DNA from: Paenibacillus piri
GTDB taxonomy: Bacteria; Bacillota; Bacilli; Paenibacillales; NBRC-103111
Direction of reading: 5' to 3'
Assembly (NCBI RefSeq): GCF_004354045.1
Contig: NZ_SMRT01000002.1
Span: 248,001 to 312,000 of the forward strand
Length of the DNA stretch: 64,000 nucleotides
Part shown: piece by piece, positions 55,834 through 64,000 of the stretch
Layout of the letters: each line of letters starts with the position of its first letter
Numbering within the stretch: position 1 is the first letter of the stretch
The notes under the pieces: model-generated
The model's input: the letters and a program-made list of their open reading frames with translations, nothing else
The model's database searches: none
What the model was told of the DNA's origin: nothing
Position numbers and translations under genes: made by a program

Positions 55834-57722
55834 GCTGGTTGTTAAATTTATATGAAACGTATGAATCGAATTTAGACCTTGTTGGCAAAATTGAAAAAAA
55901 ACATAATGATCAGGAATATACGCTGCTGCCTGTCTCGCATACAACGCAAAATGCACATATCGAAGTGGAGATAACGGAGAACGGGGAATTTCACTCGGCT
56001 ACAGTGATTGACAAGAGCGATGCCAGCACGTTGATTCCGTGCACCGAAGATTCTGCGAACCGTGCAGGCTCCAAGATCGCGCCCTACCCCTTGCATGACA
56101 AATTAAGTTATGTAGCGGGAGATTATGCGGCTTTTGGTGGGGAAATCAAGAAGGAAGAGCCCTTTCCATATTACATCAAGCAGTTGAAAGATTGGGCAGA
56201 CTCCCCGCAAGCCGCGGCCAAGGTGAAGAGCATCTACCTCTATTTGAGCAAAGGGAAGCTCATTCAGGATTTGGTGAAAGAGAAGGTTTTATATGTCGAT
56301 GCCGGGGATCGGCTGTTGGACAAGTGGGATCAGCATGCGGAGGCTTTTCATGGCACAACAAGGCCGCCGATCTTCTCCGTGATTGCTGGCGAGCAAGCGA
56401 GCGCATTCGTAAGATTCAATGTTTATTCGCCTGCAAAGATATTATCGAAAGTATGGAAGGATCAGGAGATGTACGATTCCTTTGTCCAATTTTACAGCGG
56501 CCAGTTGGGCGACGAGGACCTTTGCTACGTCACGGGAAGAACGATGCCAGCGACGGATAAGCATGCTAACAAAATCAGAAATGCGGCAGACAAGGCCAAA
56601 TTAATTTCGGCCAATGATACCAGTGGTTTTACGTTTCGAGGACGGTTTAATCTTAGCCATGAAGCGGCAAGTATTAGCTATGAAGTATCCCAGAAAGCGC
56701 ATAATGCATTAAAATGGCTCATTAATAGACAGGGAAAAATCATGGATCAGCGAGTATTTCTCGTATGGGGCAATGATGACCTGGATATTCCGGGGCTGAC
56801 GGAGGATTCTTTTGCGATCGACCCCGAGGCGGTTGCCGTCAAAGAGAAAGTATCTTTTACCAACAAAGAGTACGCCAGCGAAATGGCCAAGGCACTGGAC
56901 GGATATAGAAATCGGTTGAGTTCTCCATCTGAGGCAAAGGTAAACATTTTGATCATGGATTCGGCGACAACCGGACGTATGGCCGTGCTGTATTACCGCA
57001 ATATGAACAAGGAGCTTTATTTGGACAAGCTTGTAAAATGGCACTCCACCTGCGTATGGCTACACCGCTACCGGAAGGACGATAATGGCGATTTTGTGCA
57101 ATTTTACGGAGCGCCCGCCACAAAGGATATTGCGTATGCCGCTTATGGCCCGAGAGCAAGCGACAAGGTTGTCAAAGGGCTGATGGAACGTATGCTGCCG
57201 TGCATCATCGATGACCGTAACATTCCTTCAGATATCGTATCCAGCGCTAAACAACGTGCGTCAAGCCCTGAATCAATGGAGAAATGGGAATGGGAGAAGA
57301 CGTTAAGCATCGCATGCGCATTAATCAACAAAAGGGAGGGAATCAATGTGGCATTGGATACGGATAACAATGACCGTGATTATTTATTTGGCCGCTTGCT
57401 AGCTGTCGCCGATGTGCTTGAAAGACGTGCACTGGGTGATGAAACGAGAGCCACGAATGCGATTCGTTATATGAATGCATTCTCCAGACATCCGGAAAGA
57501 ACGTGGAGGACGATCCAGGCCTGTTTGCAGCCCTATCAAGCGAGACTTGGTACGAAGGCGACTTATTGGTCCAAGATCATAGATGAAGTGGCTTCTCGAA
57601 TTCCGGCGGATCAATTCAATAATAAGCCGTTATCCGGATTGTATTTGCTCGGCTTTTACAGCCAGCGGCACGAGCTTTATCAGAAAAAAGAATCTAACGA
57701 TGCAGTGGAAGCATCGAATTAA
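55830..57722 (+). CDS. cas8c: Cas8c (Csd1), large subunit of Cascade/I-C
   Basis: 630 aa, the usual length of Cas8c. It recognises the PAM and holds the non-target strand; in I-C an internal start in its gene may also produce the small Cas11c subunit. [16 protein letters not shown] is typical of the Csd1 N-terminus; [19 protein letters not shown] and later [12 protein letters not shown] are present in the family. The ATG at 55830 overlaps the cas5c stop (ATGA); the frame runs far upstream inside cas5c without significance. A GTG at about 57348 after AAAGGGAGGGAATCAAT (near [14 protein letters not shown]) is a good candidate for internal Cas11c translation. Confidence 0.95.
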   Translation: MSWLLNLYETYESNLDLVGKIEKKHNDQEYTLLPVSHTTQNAHIEVEITENGEFHSATVIDKSDASTLIPCTEDSANRAGSKIAPYPLHDKLSYVAGDYAAFGGEIKKEEPFPYYIKQLKDWADSPQAAAKVKSIYLYLSKGKLIQDLVKEKVLYVDAGDRLLDKWDQHAEAFHGTTRPPIFSVIAGEQASAFVRFNVYSPAKILSKVWKDQEMYDSFVQFYSGQLGDEDLCYVTGRTMPATDKHANKIRNAADKAKLISANDTSGFTFRGRFNLSHEAASISYEVSQKAHNALKWLINRQGKIMDQRVFLVWGNDDLDIPGLTEDSFAIDPEAVAVKEKVSFTNKEYASEMAKALDGYRNRLSSPSEAKVNILIMDSATTGRMAVLYYRNMNKELYLDKLVKWHSTCVWLHRYRKDDNGDFVQFYGAPATKDIAYAAYGPRASDKVVKGLMERMLPCIIDDRNIPSDIVSSAKQRASSPESMEKWEWEKTLSIACALINKREGINVALDTDNNDRDYLFGRLLAVADVLERRALGDETRATNAIRYMNAFSRHPERTWRTIQACLQPYQARLGTKATYWSKIIDEVASRIPADQFNNKPLSGLYLLGFYSQRHELYQKKESNDAVEASN

Positions 57723-57737
57723 GAAGGAGAGATCGAC

Positions 57738-58598
57738 ATGACCTCACTAAATCATAAAATCGATTTTGCGGTTGTTTTATCTGTGACCAAGGCTAATCCT
57801 AATGGCGATCCATTAAATGGAAATCGTCCGCGGCAAAACTACGATGGCTATGGCGAAATTTCGGATGTTGCGCTGAAACGGAAGATTAGAAACCGCCTGC
57901 AGGATATGGGCGAATCTATCTTTGTTCAGTCTAACGATCGTAAATCAGATTCCTATGGTAGTTTAAGAGAGCGTGCAGACGCGAATGCCGAGCTAGAAAA
58001 GATTTTGAAGTCGAAGACAGTTTCCGGAGATGAGTTTGCCAACATCGCTTGCGGGGAATGGCTCGATGTCCGAAGTTTCGGTCAAGTGTTTGCATTCAAA
58101 GCGGACAAAGGAGCCGGTGTGTCCGTCGGCATACGCGGTCCGGTATCGATTCATACCGCAACGAGCCTTGATCCTATCGATATTACGAGCATGCAGATTA
58201 CGAAAAGCGTCAATTCCGAACCTGGTACGTCCAGAGGTTCGGATACGATGGGCATGAAGCATCGCGTGGATTGGGGAGTCTATATGTTTTACGGGAGCAT
58301 CAATACGCAGCTTGCCGAGAAGACCGGATTTACGAATGAAGATGCCGAGAGGTTTAAGAATGCACTTGTATCATTGTTCGAGAACGACGCCTCATCCGCC
58401 AGACCGGAAGGCAGCATGGAAGTCCATACCGTGTATTGGTGGGAGCATAATTGTAAGTTGGGTCAATATTCGTCCGCCAAGGTTCATCGGTCGTTGAAGG
58501 TTGAAAAGCGTGTTGAAGAGCCGAAAAGTTTCGAGGATTACGAGTTCGTTATTCAGCCGTTGGAGGGCTTGAAGGTTGAGGTCATTGATGGTCAATAA
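57738..58598 (+). CDS. cas7c: Cas7c (Csd2), backbone subunit of Cascade/I-C
   Basis: 286 aa RAMP-like protein that polymerises along the crRNA spacer. Family motifs: VTKANPNGDPLNGNRPRQNY, SDVALKRKIRNRLQDMG, WLDVRSFGQVFAF, GVSVGIRGPVSIHTA and MGMKHRVDWGVYMFYG. RBS AAGGAGAGATCGAC. It overlaps the cas4 start by 11 bases. Confidence 0.96.
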   Translation: MTSLNHKIDFAVVLSVTKANPNGDPLNGNRPRQNYDGYGEISDVALKRKIRNRLQDMGESIFVQSNDRKSDSYGSLRERADANAELEKILKSKTVSGDEFANIACGEWLDVRSFGQVFAFKADKGAGVSVGIRGPVSIHTATSLDPIDITSMQITKSVNSEPGTSRGSDTMGMKHRVDWGVYMFYGSINTQLAEKTGFTNEDAERFKNALVSLFENDASSARPEGSMEVHTVYWWEHNCKLGQYSSAKVHRSLKVEKRVEEPKSFEDYEFVIQPLEGLKVEVIDGQ

Positions 58599-59247
58599 GG
58601 AGGACGACGAGTATTTAATGTTGTCCGGAATTCAGCATTTTCAATTTTGCAAGCGGCAGTGGGCATTCATACATATTGAACAGCAATGGGAAGAAAATGT
58701 CAAAACCATTGAGGGCGAGCACCTTCATCGGAATGCCGATCAGCCGTTTGCAAGAGAGAAGCGGGGCGATAAGCTTATCGTCCGCGCAATGCCTGTGAAG
58801 TCGGAGCACCTGAACATATCAGGCATTTGCGATGTAGTGGAATTTATAAGGGATGATAGCGGTGTTGAAATTAATGGCGCTGAAGGCAAATACGTCGCAT
58901 ATCCGGTTGAATATAAGCGAGGAAAGCCGAAAATGAGCGATGAAGATATTTTGCAATTGGCCGCACAAGCCATTTGCCTGGAAGAAATGCTTTTGTGCAA
59001 CATACACACAGGCTATATGTTCTATAACGAGATCAAACATAGAGTGGAAGTATCGCTAACCAGGGAAATTAAAAATAAAGTGCAGTCGGTTGTCGCTGAA
59101 ATGCAAGATTACTATAAGCGCAGGTATACGCCTAAAGTGAAAACCGGGACCTTCTGCCGAAGCTGCTCTCTTCAACATATTTGCTTGCCGGAGCTGATGA
59201 ATAAACGGACCGTGAAAAGTTATATTGAAGGGAAAATCAAGGAATGA
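58588..59247 (+). CDS. cas4: Cas4, Fe-S nuclease of spacer acquisition
   Basis: 219 aa. Four cluster cysteines are visible: Cys21 (HFQFCKRQWAF) and Cys190, Cys193, Cys199 (FCRSCSLQHICLPEL). The RecB-type nuclease core includes PVEYKRGKPK and a QLAAQAICLEEM motif. Cas4 selects PAM-proximal ends of pre-spacers for Cas1-Cas2. ATG at 58588 with GAGG 6 bases upstream is used; an ATG at 58618 is the alternative. Confidence 0.94.
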   Translation: MVNKEDDEYLMLSGIQHFQFCKRQWAFIHIEQQWEENVKTIEGEHLHRNADQPFAREKRGDKLIVRAMPVKSEHLNISGICDVVEFIRDDSGVEINGAEGKYVAYPVEYKRGKPKMSDEDILQLAAQAICLEEMLLCNIHTGYMFYNEIKHRVEVSLTREIKNKVQSVVAEMQDYYKRRYTPKVKTGTFCRSCSLQHICLPELMNKRTVKSYIEGKIKE

Positions 59248-60275
59248 AGAAGCTGCTGAACACGCTATTTATTACACAGCCCGATGTTTATTTGTCTCTG
59301 GACGGCGATAATGTTGTTCTTCTTAAGGAACAGGAGAAGCTGGGTAGATTGCCGATGCATAACCTGGAATCGATTATCGCCTTTGGTTACACCGGTGCAA
59401 GCCCGGCTCTAATGGGATATTGTGCAGAGCGCAATATCTCATTAGTATTTTTCACTATGAATGGCAGGTTTCTTGCAAGAGTCATTGGAGAAAGCAAAGG
59501 CAACGTCGTCTTGAGGAAGAAACAGTATCAGGTATCGGAAGATGAGGCGTTGTCAGCGAAGATTGCGCGCAATTTTATAGTCGGCAAGATTTACAATCAC
59601 AAATGGATCATAGAAAGAATGACCAGAGATTACCCTTTGCGCATAGATGTTGCCCAGTTCAAAGTTGTGTCACAGCAGCTATCCGCCATTATTTTAGATA
59701 TCAGAGCATGCGAAGATTTGGAAAGATTAAGAGGCTTGGAGGGGCAAGCGGCTTTTAGCTACAATAAATTATTTGATTCCATGATTTTGCAGCAGAAAGA
59801 GGATTTTTACTTTCATTCTCGTTCCCGCAGGCCGCCGCTGGATAATGTGAATGCGATGCTATCGTTTGCTTATTCGCTGCTGGCGAATGATGTGGCAGCC
59901 GCGCTTGAAGGTGTTGGGCTGGATGCTTACGTTGGATTTTTGCATCGCGATCGGCCGGGACGCGCTTCATTAGCGCTGGATGTGATGGAGGAGCTGCGAG
60001 GCGTCTATGCAGACAAATTTGTATTATCGTTAATTAATACGAAAGTTGTGAGTAAAGAGGATTTTTTGAAAAAAGAGAACGGTACGGTTATGATGAGAGA
60101 TGAGGCGAGAAGGAAGTTTCTGGCGGCATGGCAAAATAAGAAGCAGGAGAAAATCACACACCCTTATCTTGGCGAGAAAATCTCTTGGGGATTAGTCCCG
60201 CATGCGCAAGCCTTGCTGCTAGCGCGTTATTTGCGAAACGATCTAGACGAGTATCCGCCTTTCTTATGGAAGTAG
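59244..60275 (+). CDS. cas1: Cas1, integrase of spacer acquisition
   Basis: 343 aa. Metal ligands Glu166 (RLRGLEGQAAF), His234 (VGFLHRDRPGR) and Asp246/Glu249 (ALDVMEELRG) are all present, so the enzyme looks active. The N-terminal beta domain starts LFITQPDVYLSLDGDNV, typical of type I-C. ATGA overlap with cas4. Confidence 0.97.
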   Translation: MKKLLNTLFITQPDVYLSLDGDNVVLLKEQEKLGRLPMHNLESIIAFGYTGASPALMGYCAERNISLVFFTMNGRFLARVIGESKGNVVLRKKQYQVSEDEALSAKIARNFIVGKIYNHKWIIERMTRDYPLRIDVAQFKVVSQQLSAIILDIRACEDLERLRGLEGQAAFSYNKLFDSMILQQKEDFYFHSRSRRPPLDNVNAMLSFAYSLLANDVAAALEGVGLDAYVGFLHRDRPGRASLALDVMEELRGVYADKFVLSLINTKVVSKEDFLKKENGTVMMRDEARRKFLAAWQNKKQEKITHPYLGEKISWGLVPHAQALLLARYLRNDLDEYPPFLWK

Positions 60276-60284
60276 GTGAATGAA

Positions 60285-60575
60285 TTGCTGGTGTTGATTA
60301 CATATGATGTAAGCACAGTAAGCAGCCAAGGGCAAAGAAGACTGCGCCAGGTTTCAAAAGTATGCCAAAATTACGGCCAACGTGTCCAAAATACAGTGTT
60401 CGAATGCGTGGTAGACGCCACTCAATTTGCCGTACTCAAGCTAAAACTTCTTGATTTGATCGATCAAGAACAGGATAGCCTCAGGTTCTATCAACTGGGT
60501 AACAACTACAAGAATAAGGTAGAACATATTGGTGTAAAGGAGTCGCTAGATTTAGAAGGTCCTTTAATTTTGTAG
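60285..60575 (+). CDS. cas2: Cas2, adaptation-complex subunit
   Basis: 96 aa (99 if the GTG at 60276 is used). MLVLITYDVSTVSSQGQRRL, QNYGQRVQNTVFECVVD, and RFYQLGNNY are the standard Cas2 order; the N-terminal Asp is present. The TTG at 60285 has AGGTGA 5 bases upstream and gives the family N-terminus; GTG 60276 begins immediately after the cas1 stop. Its last codons are shared, as remnants, with sequences upstream of arrays 1 and 2, and the array leader begins right at its stop codon. Confidence 0.95.
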   Translation: MLVLITYDVSTVSSQGQRRLRQVSKVCQNYGQRVQNTVFECVVDATQFAVLKLKLLDLIDQEQDSLRFYQLGNNYKNKVEHIGVKESLDLEGPLIL

Positions 60576-60742
60576 TGCGAACCAGAAGCGCACATGGATT
60601 CCAAGGGAGGTTCGCACCATGGAAATGGATGCAGGCTCCATTTATTTACATTATTAACCAAATTATATTGAGTAATTGTTGAATTATGCGTGTTTTTGAT
60701 TGCAAATATGCAATTTCGGGCATATTTGGGTTAAAAATCGCT
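60576..60742 (+). promoter_or_regulatory. Leader of CRISPR array 3
   Basis: Begins at the cas2 stop. Inverted repeat GTGCGAACC / GGTTCGCAC (60576-60618 region), then GGAAATGGATG and TTGGGTTAAAAATCGCT at the array boundary. Conserved with leaders 1 and 2. Confidence 0.88.
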
Positions 60743-63700
60743 GTCGCACCCCACGCGGGTGCGTGGATTGAAATAACCGTAGCCGTCTCTGCGGGCTCCT
60801 GCTGGCCGGTGTCGCACCCCACGCGGGTGCGTGGATTGAAATATATGCAGATCATTATTAGCTTTCGCTTCGTTGGTCGCACCCCACGCGGGTGCGTGGA
60901 TTGAAATCCCGACTCGATGTAGTAGTCAGCGAAGCGCTTTTGTCGCACCCCACGCGGGTGCGTGGATTGAAATTGCCCAGTCGATGGTATCGATTACGAG
61001 CGACCCGGTCGCACCCCACGCGGGTGCGTGGATTGAAATATCCACATCGGATTGCCCATTTCCTCCAAGATTCGTCGCACCCCACGCGGGTGCGTGGATT
61101 GAAATAATGACTCAATAACCTTTGCTTTATCAAAGATACGTCGCACCCCACGCGGGTGCGTGGATTGAAATCACTAAAATGACGCTGGAAGAATATATGA
61201 CTATGTGTCGCACCCCACGCGGGTGCGTGGATTGAAATACCAGTACGCAGCGCCAAAGTAATCAATCCCTTGTAGTCGCACCCCACGCGGGTGCGTGGAT
61301 TGAAATGTCCAAACCGCAAGCTTTAGCGGCTATCATCATGTCGCACCCCACGCGGGTGCGTGGATTGAAATCGCCTACTGGAAATTCAACTTGTGTTCCT
61401 GAGACGTCGCACCCCACGCGGGTGCGTGGATTGAAATTATTTGCCCCTGATACTGTAAGCAGCTTTTTAAAGTCGCACCCCACGCGGGTGCGTGGATTGA
61501 AATCTCTTGAAGATCGTATATGGTAATAAAATGGGGGAGTCGCACCCCACGCGGGTGCGTGGATTGAAATAATGAAGCGGCGCCGGTCACAACTCCGGAT
61601 CCGACGTCGCACCCCACGCGGGTGCGTGGATTGAAATAGAACCACAATGAACGTCTGATCGGTTTACAACGTCGCACCCCACGCGGGTGCGTGGATTGAA
61701 ATCATTATCGTCTTGATTGTGTCACGCCTTGCTCTCGTCGCACCCCACGCGGGTGCGTGGATTGAAATGAACTGGAGACAAATACACATCAAATCCATAT
61801 AAAGTCGCACCCCACGCGGGTGCGTGGATTGAAATCGGAGGCGTTAAAGGAACTTGGAAGGAGGTCGAAGAGTCGCACCCCACGCGGGTGCGTGGATTGA
61901 AATGGTAAAAACAAAATCGTTGCCCGCAGCCTACAAGCGTCGCACCCCACGCGGGTGCGTGGATTGAAATGATTTCATGTTCTTTGGCGATACGAAGCGC
62001 CCGGGTCGCACCCCACGCGGGTGCGTGGATTGAAATCTCGGCGGCGGTTAAGCTCATCTATTCTCGCCCTCGTCGCACCCCACGCGGGTGCGTGGATTGA
62101 AATTCCGTGATGTTTTCATGCTCAATTTGCGAATATAGTCGCACCCCACGCGGGTGCGTGGATTGAAATTGCCATAATACAAAGTCCTGCACCGCCGCAT
62201 TGACCGTCGCACCCCACGCGGGTGCGTGGATTGAAATCCAAGTAAACAAAGAAGCAGCCACACGATGCATCTACGTCGCACCCCACGCGGGTGCGTGGAT
62301 TGAAATATGTAACGTAATTTTGTCGGGGAAAATCAGTCGCACCCCACGCGGGTGCGTGGATTGAAATTTTCGCGTCTAAGGCATCTTCGACATCGACTCT
62401 GTCGTCGCACCCCACGCGGGTGCGTGGATTGAAATCAAACGCTTTTTGAAGGGCTTCCTCGAGTTTTTCCGTCGCACCCCACGCGGGTGCGTGGATTGAA
62501 ATAGTTGGTTTCAATGCTTACCCCTCCTATATGACGTCGCACCCCACGCGGGTGCGTGGATTGAAATCCGATCAGTAGCGGCGTTTAACGTCTTAAAGGA
62601 ACGTCGCACCCCACGCGGGTGCGTGGATTGAAATAGGCATCCACTACGCGGGCGCTGGGACTTGACCCGTCGCACCCCACGCGGGTGCGTGGATTGAAAT
62701 TTCATACCGTGCTTTGAATTTCTCTAACATTTGACGTCGCACCTCACGCGGGTGCGTGGATTGAAATGATTTGGACGAGGACAAGGCCCATAAAATGGCG
62801 CGTCGCACCCCACGCGGGTGCGTGGATTGAAATCTATCTATTATATTACACTAATCTATAACCATTGGTCGCACCCCACGCGGGTGCGTGGATTGAAATG
62901 ACATCAAAGTATACTTTCTTTTCTTTTTTATCTCGTCGCACCCCACGCGGGTGCGTGGATTGAAATCCATCCGCGACCGCAGCAGCCGTCGAAGCAGCCG
63001 TCGCACCCCACGCGGGTGCGTGGATTGAAATAAAACCTCGGTTAGGTTTAGTATAATTTTCCTTCGTCGCACCCCACGCGGGTGCGTGGATTGAAATACA
63101 TAAAAACCGCCCTCACTTGCGGGTCGAGCCGTTGTCGCACCCCACGCGGGTGCGTGGATTGAAATGCCTCTCTGCTGTTCGTATCGTAACCAAAGTCAGT
63201 CGCACCCCACGCGGGTGCGTGGATTGAAATCTGTCATGCAGCTGCTAAAACGGCCGTGAATGAAAGTCGCACCCCACGCGGGTGCGTGGATTGAAATATG
63301 GAGGACTCGACCATGCCGATAGACTTCCATGTCGCACCCCACGCGGGTGCGTGGATTGAAATCTCGCCATGTACCCATATTCCTGATCGGCATTCGGTCG
63401 CACCCCACGCGGGTGCGTGGATTGAAATGCTTATTACTTTTCTAGCATTGATAAGAGTATCGTCGCACCCCACGCGGGTGCGTGGATTGAAATGATGTAA
63501 TCCTTTGTAGAATCCAGTCTCCGTTGTGTCGCACCCCACGCGGGTGCGTGGATTGAAATGTTGCTGGGGCTGCGGTTCCGCCTGCGGCTGCCGCGTCGCA
63601 CCCCACGCGGGTGCGTGGATTGAAATTATTGAATTGCAAAGCAAAGTTGCCATGGATGAAAGTCGCACCCCACGCGGGTGCGTGGATTGAAATAGGCAGT

Positions 63701-64000
63701 GGTAACGTTTACGGACTTATGTCATCCGTCGCACCCCACGCGGGTGCGTGGATTGAAATCTTTGGTGCATTGATGCGGTCAGCGGCGAGGAAATGTCGCA
63801 CCCCACGCGGGTGCGTGGATTGAAATTTGACGCTGATCGCGGTGATCATCCCGATCATTATGTCGCACCCCACGCGGGTGCGTGGATTGAAAAACCGGTC
63901 TGGATGGACATCCGGCAGAGCAACACGTGTCGCACCCCACGCGGGTGCGTGGATTGAAATACTTTCCCTTGGGTTGTTAGGATGTCATTGTACTCGTCGC
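60743..64000 (+). CRISPR. CRISPR array 3, 49 full type I-C repeats, continues past the window
   Basis: Repeats are 32 bases, beginning GTCGCACCCCACGCGGGTGC and ending GTGGATTGAAAT, with spacers mostly 33-36 bases; one spacer (62307-62335) is only 29. Starts 60743; the 50th repeat is cut by the window end at 63996. Nearly all repeats are identical (exceptions: ACCTCACG at 62736, terminal AAAA at 63862), and no degenerate end is reached. The loop of the stem differs from array 2 (CCCC-ACGC-GGG instead of CCCC-GCAC-GGG). Leader and cas2 on the left. Confidence 0.98.

Overview
The window looks like a chromosomal segment of a Gram-positive, endospore-forming member of the Paenibacillaceae (Paenibacillus/Cohnella type). 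This is inferred from the mid-50s GC of the core genes, strong GGAGG ribosome binding sites, frequent TTG/GTG starts, a glgBCDA cluster, a ROK repressor with a sugar-acid pathway, an Agr-type peptide signalling locus, a NucA/NucB-type nuclease and a type I-C CRISPR-Cas system. No rRNA, tRNA or intact transposase was seen.

Layout. 1-7 kb: a small hypothetical gene, a MarR regulator, folD behind a ZTP riboswitch, a FetAB-type ABC pair, and on the minus strand an RluA-type pseudouridine synthase, an rRNA-methyltransferase-like protein and an exported PpiC isomerase. 7.2-13.9 kb: a glycogen operon (glgB, glgC, glgD, glgA, HAD phosphatase) closed by a strong terminator. 14-20 kb: amidase, metallo-beta-lactamase-fold hydrolase and an ABC exporter fused to a cyclic-nucleotide-binding domain, then a gene remnant and a run of hairpins. 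20-30 kb: a sugar-acid catabolic island. A minus-strand operon (ROK repressor, Zn alcohol dehydrogenase, IlvD/Edd dehydratase) and a plus-strand operon (HpaI aldolase, 2-hydroxyacid dehydrogenase, aldehyde dehydrogenase, a polyol-type dehydrogenase) diverge from a region with three copies of a TAGTTTA-N5-TAAACWA operator.

30.4-33.5 kb is AT-rich and holds an Agr-like locus: AgrB, a kinase-less AgrC-like membrane protein, a 42-residue AgrD-type prepeptide, two solo LytTR-like proteins, a candidate small RNA and a perfect 114-bp tandem repeat full of hairpins. 33.8-47.4 kb holds two paralogous HssRS-like two-component systems. One sits with CopD-like and CcdC-like membrane proteins; the other follows a BmrA-like exporter. 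Also here are a CBS-GGDEF protein, an ArsR/MFS divergent pair, a DUF7002-like protein, several small proteins, a membrane-anchored NucB-like nuclease and a winged-helix protein.

47.6-64 kb is a type I-C CRISPR-Cas locus: a decayed array (4 repeats), a long array (55 repeats plus a terminal half repeat), a complete cas3-5-8c-7-4-1-2 operon and a third array (49 full repeats, running off the window). Each array is preceded by a cas2 3'-end. The two arrays without cas genes also have vestiges of the cas-operon leader in front of that cas2 tail. The most economical reading is that a whole [cas operon + array] module was tandemly triplicated and the cas genes of the first two modules were then lost.
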